Below, piece by piece: positions 7,802-15,585 of a stretch of 64,000 bases of DNA. Origin of the DNA: Crossiella equi (GTDB taxonomy: Bacteria > Actinomycetota > Actinomycetes > Mycobacteriales > Pseudonocardiaceae); contig NZ_JAGIOO010000001.1 in the NCBI RefSeq assembly GCF_017876755.1, positions 1,178,001 through 1,242,000 of the forward strand, written 5' to 3'. The notes below the pieces were generated by a model. The model saw only the letters and a list, made by a program, of their open reading frames with translations, was not told where the DNA came from and made no database searches. A program made the translations under genes and the position numbers. How positions within the stretch are numbered: position 1 is the first letter of the stretch; each line of letters begins with the position of its first letter.

Positions 7802-8551
7802 ATGACCACGTTGGACGACGCCCACACGATGGTCCACGCCTACAGCACCACGTGGTACGAGCCCGTGGTGTCGATGCCGCCTGGCCTGAACGAGGCCACC
7901 ACCTCGGCCTACCTGTGCATGCGGGCCATCGACGAGATCGAGGACCACCCCGGGCTGGACGGGCTGGCGAAAGCCGCGCTGCTGGAGGCGGTCAGCCGGA
8001 TCCTCCAGACCCGGTTCACCGCGGCCGACTTCACCACCGCCTTCACCGGTCACGCCGACGAACTGCCCGAGGTGACACTGCGCATCGCCGACTGGGCCGC
8101 CCTCGCACCGGCGGAGGCCGCTCCCCGCGTCTGGGAGACCTTCGCCGCGATGGCCGAACGCATGGCCGACTGGGCCCGCGCCGGGTTCGCCGTCAACACC
8201 GAACGCGACCTGGACCGCTACACCTACGCGGTCTCCGGCACGCTCGTGCTCATGCTCTCCGACCTCTGGGCGTGGCACGACGGCACCCGCACCAACCGCA
8301 CCCACGGCATCGGCTACGGCCGCGCCCTGCAGTCCGGCAACATCCTCCTCGACCAGGAAACCGACCACGCCCGCGGCGTGGACTTCTGGCCAACCGGCTG
8401 GCAGCGCCGGGACATGCTGGGCTACGTCCGCGCCGAGCTGCCCCTGGCCCGGGAGTACGTGGCCGCGTTGCCCGCCGGTCCGGCCCGGGACTTCTGCGCC
8501 CCCGCGCTGCACCGCTACGAGCAAGCCCTTTCCGCACGCCCGCCGCACTGA
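7802..8551 (+). CDS. Short squalene/phytoene synthase-like enzyme (trans-isoprenyl diphosphate synthase, head-to-head)
   Basis: A 249-residue all-helical protein with two Asp-rich motifs in the arrangement of squalene/phytoene synthases: LCMRAIDEIEDHP near residue 45 and GRALQSGNILLDQETDHARGVDFWP near residue 175. In the family these bind the diphosphates through Mg2+. It is shorter than typical phytoene synthases (about 300 residues), mostly at both ends. The second motif reads DQETD rather than the usual D(V/I)xED form. The ATG at 7802 has a GAGG a little upstream. No desaturase, cyclase or prenyl transferase lies next to it, so the product cannot be inferred. Confidence 0.72.
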   Translation: MTTLDDAHTMVHAYSTTWYEPVVSMPPGLNEATTSAYLCMRAIDEIEDHPGLDGLAKAALLEAVSRILQTRFTAADFTTAFTGHADELPEVTLRIADWAALAPAEAAPRVWETFAAMAERMADWARAGFAVNTERDLDRYTYAVSGTLVLMLSDLWAWHDGTRTNRTHGIGYGRALQSGNILLDQETDHARGVDFWPTGWQRRDMLGYVRAELPLAREYVAALPAGPARDFCAPALHRYEQALSARPPH

Positions 8552-8659
8552 CCGCACCTCCCGTTTTCCGCAGGGCAGAAAGAACGGTCCGCTGCGCAGA
8601 ACAGTTGTTTAGAGTTCAACCAGCCCCACCGAGGGGCCTCTGGACAACCGGGAGGAACC

Positions 8660-9136
8660 ATGCGAAAGGCCTTGCTGGCAACGGGTCTGGCCCTCGTGCT
8701 CACCGCGGGCGCCGCCTCCGCCGCGGCCCCGTCGGGCCGGATCACGTTCAACCCGGTCCCCGGCTCCTCCGACCCCAGCTCCCCGGCGAGCCGGCTCCCG
8801 CTCTCCGACAGCACCCGCGTGGACGGCCTGCTCCACGTCTCCGGCCAGATCGGCAACACCGAACCCGGCATCCCGGTCGTCCCCGGCGGGATCCCGGCCG
8901 AAGCACGCCAGACCATGGACAACGTCAAGGCCGCCCTGGCCCGCCAGGGCCTGGGCTTCAACGACGTCTTCAAGTGCACCGTCTTCATCACCGACATGGC
9001 CCAGCTCGGCGACTTCAACGCCGTCTACACCAGCTACTTCGCCAAGAACCGCCTGCCCGCGCGCTCCGCCATCGGCGTGGCCGCACTGACCCTGGGCGCA
9101 CACGTCGAGGTGGAGTGCGTGGCCGCCCGGCCCTGA
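8660..9136 (+). CDS. Exported RidA/YjgF/UK114-family protein
   Basis: A 158-residue protein beginning with a clear Sec signal peptide (MRKALLATGLALVLTAG, then an AASA-type cleavage site near residue 22), followed by a RidA-fold domain. Family signatures seen are LLHVSGQIG, the helix QTMDNVKAALARQGLGFNDVFKCTVFITDM, and PARSAIGVAAL with the conserved Arg that contacts the substrate carboxylate in RidA enamine/imine deaminases. The C-terminal VEVECVA keeps the conserved Glu. Cytoplasmic RidA removes reactive 2-aminoacrylate; an exported form must have another job. The start ATG has GGGAGGAA upstream. It is tail-to-tail with the IclR gene, one base apart. Confidence 0.9.
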   Translation: MRKALLATGLALVLTAGAASAAAPSGRITFNPVPGSSDPSSPASRLPLSDSTRVDGLLHVSGQIGNTEPGIPVVPGGIPAEARQTMDNVKAALARQGLGFNDVFKCTVFITDMAQLGDFNAVYTSYFAKNRLPARSAIGVAALTLGAHVEVECVAARP

Positions 9137-9137
9137 G

Positions 9138-9872
9138 TCACGGCATGAGCCCGGCCTCCACCTGGGCCGCCGCCTCGTGCAGCGCCGCCACCCAGGAGGT
9201 GAGGCGGTTGCGGTCGAAGCGCACGGTCGGCATGGCCAGCGCGAGCGCCCCCACCGGCTGCCCCTCGGGGTCCCGCAGCGCGACACCGACCGCGGTCACC
9301 CCGGTCTCGGTGAGCTGGTTGTTGATCGCGTGCCCGCGCCTGCGCACCGAGGCCAGCACGGACGCCAGCTTGGCCAGGTCCACGTCCTCGTCGCGGTAGC
9401 GGGCCGCCAGCTCGGCCTTCGGCAGCAGGGCCAGCATCGCCCGGCCGCCCGCCGTGCGGTCCGCGGGCAGCGCCCGGCCCATCCGGTTGCCCACCCGCAG
9501 CAGGTGGTCGGACTCGACGGTGGCCACCACGCGCATCTCCGTGCCCGCCAGCACGGTGAGGTTCACCGTCTCCCCGATCTGCCGCACCAGTGACCGCAGG
9601 TGCGGCAGCGCCACCCGCCGCAGCTGCGCCACCGGGGCCTCCGCGCCCACCGCCGGGCGCAGCACCTTGCCCGGCCCGTACCTGCGGTCCGGCAGCTGCT
9701 CGGCGAAGTCCCGGTACACCAGCATCGTCAGCAGCCGGTGCGCGGTGGACGGGGCGACGCCGATGAGGTTGGCCGCGTCGGTCACCCGCAGCGCGCCTTC
9801 CTGCTGCAGCAACGTCGCCAGCCGGAGCGCGTGGTCGACCGAGCTGACCGAGTACTGTGGCTGGTTCCTCAT
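9138..9872 (-). CDS. IclR-family regulator of the gentisate operon
   Basis: A 244-residue IclR protein. The winged helix is at residues 8-70 (SVDHALRLATLLQQEGALRVTDAANLIGVAPSTAHRLL) and the effector domain follows (GRAMLALLPKAELAARY, AINNQLTETGVTAVGVALRDPEG). The ATG at 9872 matches the family start. It is divergent from the gentisate catabolic operon; a perfect inverted repeat at 9885-9903 lies between the two starts. IclR proteins commonly control aromatic-acid catabolism, so gentisate or its precursor is the probable effector. Confidence 0.92.
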   Translation of the reverse strand: MRNQPQYSVSSVDHALRLATLLQQEGALRVTDAANLIGVAPSTAHRLLTMLVYRDFAEQLPDRRYGPGKVLRPAVGAEAPVAQLRRVALPHLRSLVRQIGETVNLTVLAGTEMRVVATVESDHLLRVGNRMGRALPADRTAGGRAMLALLPKAELAARYRDEDVDLAKLASVLASVRRRGHAINNQLTETGVTAVGVALRDPEGQPVGALALAMPTVRFDRNRLTSWVAALHEAAAQVEAGLMP

Positions 9873-9884
9873 GGCGGAAAAGTC

Positions 9885-9903
9885 TATTCCTCTCAGTGGA
9901 ATA
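9885..9903. promoter_or_regulatory. Probable IclR operator
   Basis: TATTCC and GGAATA form a perfect 6-bp inverted repeat with a 7-bp spacer. It lies 12 bp upstream of the IclR start and 17 bp upstream of the transporter start. It is the only AT-rich palindrome in the 48-bp divergent gap, so both promoters must overlap it. Confidence 0.7.
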
Positions 9904-9920
9904 TCACCAAGGACGGACCC

Positions 9921-11123
9921 ATGCCCCCCACCACTGCCGCGCCACCCCGGCGGGCCGCGGTCACGGTCACCGCCCTGTGCTGGGTGATCGTGGTCTTCGA
10001 CGGCTACGACCTCATCGTCTACGGCACCGCGCTCCCCCAGCTGTTCACCGAACCCGGCTGGGGCCTCACCCCGTCCGCCGCGGGCCTGCTCGGCAGCCTC
10101 GCCTTCGCGGGCATGCTCGTCGGCGCGGTGCTCGCGGGCACCCTGGCCGACCGGCTCGGCCGTCGTCGCGTGGTCCTCCTGTGCTCGCTGTGGTTCTCCG
10201 TGTGCACCGGGCTGTGCGCGGTGGCACCCGGGCCCGAGGTGTTCGGCGCGCTGCGCTTCCTCGCCGGGCTCGGCCTGGGCGGGCTGGTGCCCAGTGCCAG
10301 CGCGCTCACCGCCGAGTTCGTCAGCCCCCGCCACCGGTCCCTGGTGTCGACACTGATGATGTCCGGCGTCCCGGTCGGCGGCTGCGTCGCCGCGCTGGTC
10401 GGCATCCCCGTGCTGCCCACCGCGGGCTGGCGGCCGATGTTCGCGCTGGGGCTGCTGGCCCTGCTCGTGGTGCCCGTGGCCCTGCGGTGGCTGCCCGAGT
10501 CCCCGGCCGCACCGCGGCCCGCGACGGTGTCCCGGCCGCTGCGGACGCTGACCCGCCCGCCGTACCGCAGGCCGACCGCGTTGTTCGTGCTGGCCACCAC
10601 GATGACCCTGTTCACCTGGTACGGGCTGGCGACCTGGCTGCCGCAGCTGATGCGGCAGAGCGGCGTCAACCTCGGCTCGGCGCTGACCTACCTGCTGGCG
10701 CTCTCGCTCGGCGCGGTCGCCGGGTCCCTGGTCACCGCGTGGGCGGGCACCCGGTTCGGCCCGGTGCCCACCGGGATCGGGGCCTCGCTGGCCGCCGCGC
10801 TCGGCCTGCTCCTGCTGCTCACCGGCCCGGGTCCGGCGCTGGCCTACGGCGCGCTGGTGCTGGCGGGCATCGGGACGCACGGCACGCAGTGCCTGGTCAT
10901 CGCGGCCGTCGCCTCGCACTACCCGGCGCACCTGCGTGGTTCGGCGCTCGGGTTCGCGCTCGGCTTCGGCCGGGTCGGGGCCGTGCTCGCCCCCCAGACC
11001 GGGGGCTGGCTGCTGGCCGCGGGCCTGGGCACCAACGCCAACTTCACCACCTTCGCCGCGGCCGCCGCCGCGTGCGCCGTCCTGCTCGCCCTCGTCCCCC
11101 GTGAAGGAGCCCGCACGCCATGA
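9921..11123 (+). CDS. MFS aromatic-acid:proton symporter, gentisate uptake
   Basis: A 400-residue transporter with 12 predicted membrane helices. The first helix carries FDGYDLIVYGTALPQL, the Asp-containing signature of the aromatic acid:H+ symporter (AAHS) family. Loop 2-3 carries the MFS motif GTLADRLGRRRV. The ATG at 9921 has AAGGAC upstream; the longer open frame to 9600 overlaps the divergent regulator and is rejected. It is the first gene of a four-gene operon whose other products degrade gentisate, so uptake of gentisate or a hydroxybenzoate is inferred. The stop overlaps the next start by 4 bp. Confidence 0.88.
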   Translation: MPPTTAAPPRRAAVTVTALCWVIVVFDGYDLIVYGTALPQLFTEPGWGLTPSAAGLLGSLAFAGMLVGAVLAGTLADRLGRRRVVLLCSLWFSVCTGLCAVAPGPEVFGALRFLAGLGLGGLVPSASALTAEFVSPRHRSLVSTLMMSGVPVGGCVAALVGIPVLPTAGWRPMFALGLLALLVVPVALRWLPESPAAPRPATVSRPLRTLTRPPYRRPTALFVLATTMTLFTWYGLATWLPQLMRQSGVNLGSALTYLLALSLGAVAGSLVTAWAGTRFGPVPTGIGASLAAALGLLLLLTGPGPALAYGALVLAGIGTHGTQCLVIAAVASHYPAHLRGSALGFALGFGRVGAVLAPQTGGWLLAAGLGTNANFTTFAAAAAACAVLLALVPREGARTP

Positions 11124-12166
11124 CCGACGACCTCGACAAGCTCTACCACGAGCTCGCGGACGAACAACTCGTTCCACTGTGGACCGAGATCGGCGAGCTG
11201 ATGCCCGCGCAACCGGTCTCCCGGGCCCTGCCGCACCGCTGGCGCTGGTCGAACCTGCTGCCGATGGCCGAGCAGGCCGGGGAGCTGGTCCCGCTGGGCC
11301 GGGGCGGGGAACGCCGTGCGCTGGCCCTGGCCAACCCCGGGCTGGGCGGCAGGCCGTTCGCCACCCCGACGCTGTGGGCGGCGATCCAGTACCTCAACCC
11401 CGGCGAGAACGCCCCCGTGCACCGGCACACGCAGAACGCCTTCCGGTTCGTGGTGGAGGGCGAGGGCGTGTGGACGGTGGTCAACGGCGACCCGGTGGCC
11501 ATGCGCCGGGGCGACTTCCTGCCGCAGGCGGGCTGGCACTGGCACGGCCACCACAACGCCAGCGACCGCCCGATGGCCTGGCTGGACGGCCTGGACATCC
11601 CGTTCCAGCACTACGCCGACAGCACGTTCTTCGAGTTCGGCCCGGACGACGTCGGCACCCGGGAGGCGCCGGAGCGCTCGCGCTCGGAACGGCTGTGGGG
11701 CCACCCCGGCCTGCGCCCGCTCACCCACCTCGCCCCGACCCCGGCGACCCCACTGCTGGCCTACCGCTGGGAGCACACCGACCGCGCGCTGCACGACCAG
11801 CTCGCCCTGGAGGCCGAGGGCGTACCGTCCACAGTGGAGCCCGGCCACGCGGCCGTCCGCTACACCGACCCGACCACCGGCGGTGACGTGCTTCCCACGG
11901 TGCGCGCGGAGTTCCACCGCCTGGCCCCGGACACCGCCACCGCCCCGGCCCGCGAGGTCGGTTCCTCGGTGTGGCAGGTCTTCGAGGGCACCGGCGAGGT
12001 CCGGGTCGGCTCACACACCTGGACCGCCGCGCGCGGCGACCTGTTCGTCGTGCCGTCGTGGCAGCCGTTGGCCATCAGCACCGAACACGGGCTCGACCTG
12101 TTCCGCTTCGGCGACGCCCCGATCCACGAACGCCTCGGCCAGCACCGCGCGGAGGGCACCCGATGA
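11120..12166 (+). CDS. Gentisate 1,2-dioxygenase
   Basis: A 348-residue bicupin that opens the gentisate ring to maleylpyruvate with Fe(II) and O2. The N-terminal cupin shows NAPVHRHTQNAFRFVVEGEG at about residues 98-118, giving His-x-His metal ligands. It is followed by GDFLPQAGWHWHGHHN with the third His, and by LDGLDIPFQH, typical of gentisate dioxygenases. The C-terminal cupin (SSVWQVFEGTGEVRVG, GDLFVVPSW) is intact but lacks an obvious metal triad. The ATGA overlap couples it to the transporter. Gene order transporter-dioxygenase-hydrolase-isomerase supports the assignment. Confidence 0.93.
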   Translation: MTDDLDKLYHELADEQLVPLWTEIGELMPAQPVSRALPHRWRWSNLLPMAEQAGELVPLGRGGERRALALANPGLGGRPFATPTLWAAIQYLNPGENAPVHRHTQNAFRFVVEGEGVWTVVNGDPVAMRRGDFLPQAGWHWHGHHNASDRPMAWLDGLDIPFQHYADSTFFEFGPDDVGTREAPERSRSERLWGHPGLRPLTHLAPTPATPLLAYRWEHTDRALHDQLALEAEGVPSTVEPGHAAVRYTDPTTGGDVLPTVRAEFHRLAPDTATAPAREVGSSVWQVFEGTGEVRVGSHTWTAARGDLFVVPSWQPLAISTEHGLDLFRFGDAPIHERLGQHRAEGTR

Positions 12167-13035
12167 GACTCGCGACCACCCGCACCGCCACTGGCACCTC
12201 GGCCGTGGTGCGGACCCCGGAGGGCTTCGCGCACACCGGTTTCGCGGATGTCGGGGCGCTCCTGGCCAGCAGCGCACGCCCCGGCGGGGACGCGCTCGCC
12301 GGGATCCTCGATGCCCTCGCCCCGCGGACCAGCGACCCGGCCCCGGGCCCGGACGTGCTGACCGGTCCACTGGACCTCGCACCCGTCATCCCCCGGCCGG
12401 GCAAGCTCCTGTGCGTCGGCCTGAACTACCGCACGCACATCCTGGAGATGGGCCGCCCGATCCCCGAGCACCCAACGCTGTTCGCGAAGTTCGCCGACGC
12501 CCTGGTCGGCCCGACCGACGACATCGACCTGGCCCCGGAGTCCGCCCAGGTGGACTGGGAGGCCGAACTGGCCGTGGTCATCGGCTCCCCGGTGCGCCGC
12601 GCGGACGAGGACCAGGCCGCCAAGGCCATCGCGGGCTTCACCGTGCTCAACGACGTGACCATGCGCGACTGGCAGTTCCGCACCCGGGAGTGGTTGCAGG
12701 GCAAAACCTTCGAGGCGACCACCCCGCTCGGCCCGGTCCTGGTGACCCCGGACGAGCTGCCCGGCGGCGTCCGCCCGGAGCTGGCGATCCGCTGCACGGT
12801 CAACGGCGAGGTGGTCCAGGAGGCCAACACCGGCGACCTGGTCTTCGACCCGGTGACCCTGGTGCGCTACCTGTCCACGATCCTGACCCTGCACCCCGGC
12901 GACGTGATCGCCACCGGCACCCCGGGCGGTGTAGGACACGCCCGCACCCCACCCCGCTACCTGGCCGACGGCGACGTCCTGGGCACCGAGATCGAGCACC
13001 TGGGCCAGCTGGTGAACACCGCGAGGCGGCGGTGA
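12163..13035 (+). CDS. Fumarylpyruvate hydrolase (FAH superfamily)
   Basis: A 290-residue fumarylacetoacetate-hydrolase-fold enzyme. The core starts at LLCVGLNYRTHILEMG. It carries the Mg2+-binding acidic set in DWEAELAVVIG near residue 131 and in FTVLNDVTMRDWQ, and ends with PGDVIATGTPGGVG. In the glutathione- or mycothiol-dependent gentisate pathway this step cleaves fumarylpyruvate to fumarate and pyruvate. The N-terminal 70 residues form the small FAH cap domain. ATGA and GTGA overlaps couple it to the genes on both sides. Confidence 0.9.
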   Translation: MRLATTRTATGTSAVVRTPEGFAHTGFADVGALLASSARPGGDALAGILDALAPRTSDPAPGPDVLTGPLDLAPVIPRPGKLLCVGLNYRTHILEMGRPIPEHPTLFAKFADALVGPTDDIDLAPESAQVDWEAELAVVIGSPVRRADEDQAAKAIAGFTVLNDVTMRDWQFRTREWLQGKTFEATTPLGPVLVTPDELPGGVRPELAIRCTVNGEVVQEANTGDLVFDPVTLVRYLSTILTLHPGDVIATGTPGGVGHARTPPRYLADGDVLGTEIEHLGQLVNTARRR

Positions 13036-13619
13036 GCCCCCGGGAGTGGCTGGCCACGGGCACGGAGGTCTTCCTCCGGACCGTCGCGGCCCTGCCCGAC
13101 GAGCACTTCGCCGATCCCAGCGGCCTGCCGGGCTGGCGCCGGGCACACGTGGTGGCGCACGTGCACCACAACGCCGAAGCCCTGCGCCGCCTGGTCCGCT
13201 GGGCCGCCACCGGGGTCGAGCACCGCATGTACCGCGACGCGGCGCAGCGCCAGGCCGAGATCGACCACGGCGCCACCCTGTCCCCGGGCGAGCTGCGCAC
13301 GCTGCTGCACCGTTCCGCGACGGCCCTGGCCGCCGACCTGGCCGCGCTGTCCGAGACGGCCTGGCGGCGCCCGGTGGTCACCGCACAGGGCCGGACCGTG
13401 CCCGCGACCGAGATCCCCTGGCTGCGGGCACGCGAGGTGTGGGTGCACGCGGTCGACCTGGCCTGCGGGGTGGGCTTCGCCGACCTGCCACCGGACTTCC
13501 TCACCGCACTGGTGACCGAGGTCTCCGGCAGGCACGCCACCGGCGCGCACGCGGCGGAGCTGGCGGAGTGGCTCACCGGCCGCGGCGACACCGCACCCGC
13601 CCTCGGCCGCTGGCTGTGA
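13032..13619 (+). CDS. Maleylpyruvate isomerase, mycothiol-dependent DinB-like family
   Basis: A 195-residue protein of the DinB/MDMPI fold. The first helix region has GLPGWRRAHVVAHVHHNAEALRRLV with the His residues that, with ARAREVWVHAVDL (here LRAREVWVHAVDLACG), bind the metal. The C-terminal small domain common in longer MDMPI proteins is absent apart from a short tail. Actinobacteria use mycothiol instead of glutathione for maleyl-to-fumarylpyruvate isomerization, which fits between the dioxygenase and hydrolase steps. The GTG at 13032 overlaps the previous stop (GTGA). It is the last gene of the operon. Confidence 0.9.
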   Translation: MSPREWLATGTEVFLRTVAALPDEHFADPSGLPGWRRAHVVAHVHHNAEALRRLVRWAATGVEHRMYRDAAQRQAEIDHGATLSPGELRTLLHRSATALAADLAALSETAWRRPVVTAQGRTVPATEIPWLRAREVWVHAVDLACGVGFADLPPDFLTALVTEVSGRHATGAHAAELAEWLTGRGDTAPALGRWL

Positions 13620-13664
13620 GCAAATCCAGATGACATCCGAGACCGTTCCGGGACACTGGCCGCC

Positions 13665-14411
13665 ATGCACGAAGTCGAGGTGGTGGTGGCCCACTCCGAA
13701 CGCGCGACCCTGCGCGTCGGCGACGTCTTCCTGAAGGTCGACCCCGACCAGTCGCGCCTGGACACCGAGATCACCGCGATGGCCCTGGCCCCGGTCCCGA
13801 CCCCGGAAGTCCGCTGGCACGAGCCGCCGGTGCTCGCACTCACCGCGGTCCCGGGCATCACGCTGGGCCGCCTCGGCCACCCCTCCACGGCCTCCCGGAC
13901 GGCCTGGGCCAGCGCGGGTGCCGCGATCCGGGCGCTGCACGAATCCCCGCCGCCCCCGTGGCCCGGCCGGGCCGGGCGGAGCCTCGACGAGCTGGTGGCG
14001 GAGCTCGACCGCGAGTCCGACTGGCTGGTGGCGAACGGCGTCCTGCCGCTGGACCTGGTCACCCGCAACCGCGAGGTCGCCGAGGCCGCGGTCCGACCGT
14101 GGACCCCGGCGTTCACCCACGGCGACCTCCAGATCGCGCACGTGTTCCTCGACGGCGACAAGGTCACCGGCATCATCGACTGGTCCGAGGCAGGCCGAGG
14201 CGATCCCCTGTACGACCTGGCCACCTTCACGCTGGGCCAGGAGGACCGCCTCGACGACCTGCTCGCGGGCTACGGCACCGACGCCGACCGCACCGTGATC
14301 CACGCGTGGTGGTCCATTCGCGGCCTGATGGGGATCCGGTGGCTGCTGGAACACGGCTTCGACCCGTTCACCCCGGGCGCGGAGGTCGACGTGCTGAGAG
14401 CCCGACGCTGA
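13665..14411 (+). CDS. Aminoglycoside-phosphotransferase-like (APH family) kinase
   Basis: A 248-residue protein kinase-like phosphotransferase. The catalytic loop is FTHGDLQIAHVFLDGDKVTGIIDWSEAGRGDPLYDLA at about residues 144-180. HGDL holds the catalytic Asp and IIDW is the APH counterpart of the DFG motif. The position usually occupied by Asn (HxDxxxxN) reads His here (HGDLQIAH). The N-lobe is short, with VFLKVD as the likely Lys strand. The substrate may be an antibiotic or a small metabolite; context gives no hint. Confidence 0.78.
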   Translation: MHEVEVVVAHSERATLRVGDVFLKVDPDQSRLDTEITAMALAPVPTPEVRWHEPPVLALTAVPGITLGRLGHPSTASRTAWASAGAAIRALHESPPPPWPGRAGRSLDELVAELDRESDWLVANGVLPLDLVTRNREVAEAAVRPWTPAFTHGDLQIAHVFLDGDKVTGIIDWSEAGRGDPLYDLATFTLGQEDRLDDLLAGYGTDADRTVIHAWWSIRGLMGIRWLLEHGFDPFTPGAEVDVLRARR

Positions 14412-14454
14412 CCGAGGCCTAGGCTCCTCCCAGCCAACACGACAGGAGCCCCTG

Positions 14455-14709
14455 GTGCCGGACAAGCTGACCGTGGACCTGCACCCGGTCTTCCGCAACG
14501 ACCGCGACATCGACCTGGCCGTCCGCAACGCCCTCTTCCGCGCGGCCCGCGAACACGTCCCCCTGGTGGAGATCATCCCGGGCAAGGGGTCCGGGAAGCT
14601 GCGGGCGCGGGTGCTCGCGGTGCTGCGGCAGCCGCACCTGAAGAAGCTGTACCGGCGGTTCGAGCTGGCGCCGGGCAACGACGGGGTGGTGCTGGTGCAC
14701 TTCCGCTAG
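14455..14709 (+). CDS. Stand-alone Smr-domain protein
   Basis: An 84-residue protein consisting of one Smr domain: LTVDLHP at the N-terminus (family LDLHG) and VEIIPGKGSGKLRARVLAVL (family HGKGxGxLR) in the middle. Smr domains, first seen in MutS2, are nucleases or nucleic-acid binders, and stand-alone copies are common in actinobacteria. The expected His before GKG is replaced by Pro here. The GTG at 14455 follows GACAGGAG. The gene ends overlapping by 4 bp with the convergent dipeptidase gene. Confidence 0.82.
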   Translation: MPDKLTVDLHPVFRNDRDIDLAVRNALFRAAREHVPLVEIIPGKGSGKLRARVLAVLRQPHLKKLYRRFELAPGNDGVVLVHFR

Positions 14710-15464
14710 GCGTACACCGACCGCCGCGCCACCGGGAAGTCGAAGTACGTCGTCGGGTACGGCTCCTCGTTGAGCGTGAAGTGCCACCACTCCTCAGCCA
14801 GGTTCCGGAACCCGGCCTCGGCCATCACGCGCACCAGCAGGTCCCGGTGGGCGCGGGCCTTGCCCGTGATGGCCGGGTTGGCGGTGTGCGACAGCGGGTC
14901 GAAGCAGTCGTAACCGGTGCCCATGTCGACCGTGTTGTCCGGGAAGCGGTGGGGCGCGAAGCACTCCACCAGGGGCTCGCCGGGGCGGTACGGGCGCTGC
15001 GGCCGCACCGGCAGACGCACCAGGGTCAGGTCCAGGGTGCTGCCCCGGCTGTGGCCCGACTTCTCGGCGATGTAGCCGTCCTCGAAGAGGCGGTTCTTGG
15101 GGACGTTCGGGTAGAACTCGCGCTTCATCTTCTCGTCCGGCAGGTCCTTGGCCCAGCGGACGAAGTGGTCCACCGCGCGTTGTGGGCGGTAGCAGTCGTA
15201 GACCTTGAGCGTGTAGCCCTGCCGCAGCACCGCGTGCTGGGCCCGGCGCAGCGCCTGGGCAGCCCGGCGGGTCAGGATGCACTGGGGTTCGGGGTAGCCG
15301 TCGATCCGGGTGCCGACGAAGTTGTGCGGGCCGTGGTAGCGGATGTCGTGCACGATCGACGGCGCGTAGTCGCGCAGCACCACGAACGGGCTGGGTGAAG
15401 CCGCGGCGGGGGTGGTCGCGGCGAGCACGAGAACCGTTGTGGCGGCGAGGATCCGGCGGAGCAT
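14706..15464 (-). CDS. Exported D-alanyl-D-alanine dipeptidase, VanX-type (peptidase M15D)
   Basis: A 252-residue zinc dipeptidase. VanX landmarks are VYDCYRP, SGHSRGSTLDLTL (zinc His138 and Asp145) and EEWWHF (Glu225 base, zinc His228). A Sec signal peptide (MLRRILAATTVLVLAATTPAAA) places it outside the membrane, whereas resistance VanX acts in the cytoplasm. VanH and VanA are not nearby. A role in scavenging D-Ala-D-Ala or in wall turnover is therefore more likely than glycopeptide resistance. The family length (about 200 plus signal) is complete. Confidence 0.88.
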   Translation of the reverse strand: MLRRILAATTVLVLAATTPAAASPSPFVVLRDYAPSIVHDIRYHGPHNFVGTRIDGYPEPQCILTRRAAQALRRAQHAVLRQGYTLKVYDCYRPQRAVDHFVRWAKDLPDEKMKREFYPNVPKNRLFEDGYIAEKSGHSRGSTLDLTLVRLPVRPQRPYRPGEPLVECFAPHRFPDNTVDMGTGYDCFDPLSHTANPAITGKARAHRDLLVRVMAEAGFRNLAEEWWHFTLNEEPYPTTYFDFPVARRSVYA

Positions 15465-15585
15465 CAGGCCTTCCTAGCCGACACCGGTCACGAACGGGTA
15501 ACGCCCGCCTGGCGAAAATTTGCCTGAACCAAACGCCGTTCCCAACCGACTACCACGACGTCCCTCCCCCTGCCCCGAGGACGCC

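Noticed and set aside
9138-11177. Long minus-strand frame reaching far upstream of the IclR start
   Set aside because: Only the part after ATG 9872 is IclR; the rest is low-complexity antisense of the transporter gene, and the operator lies inside it.
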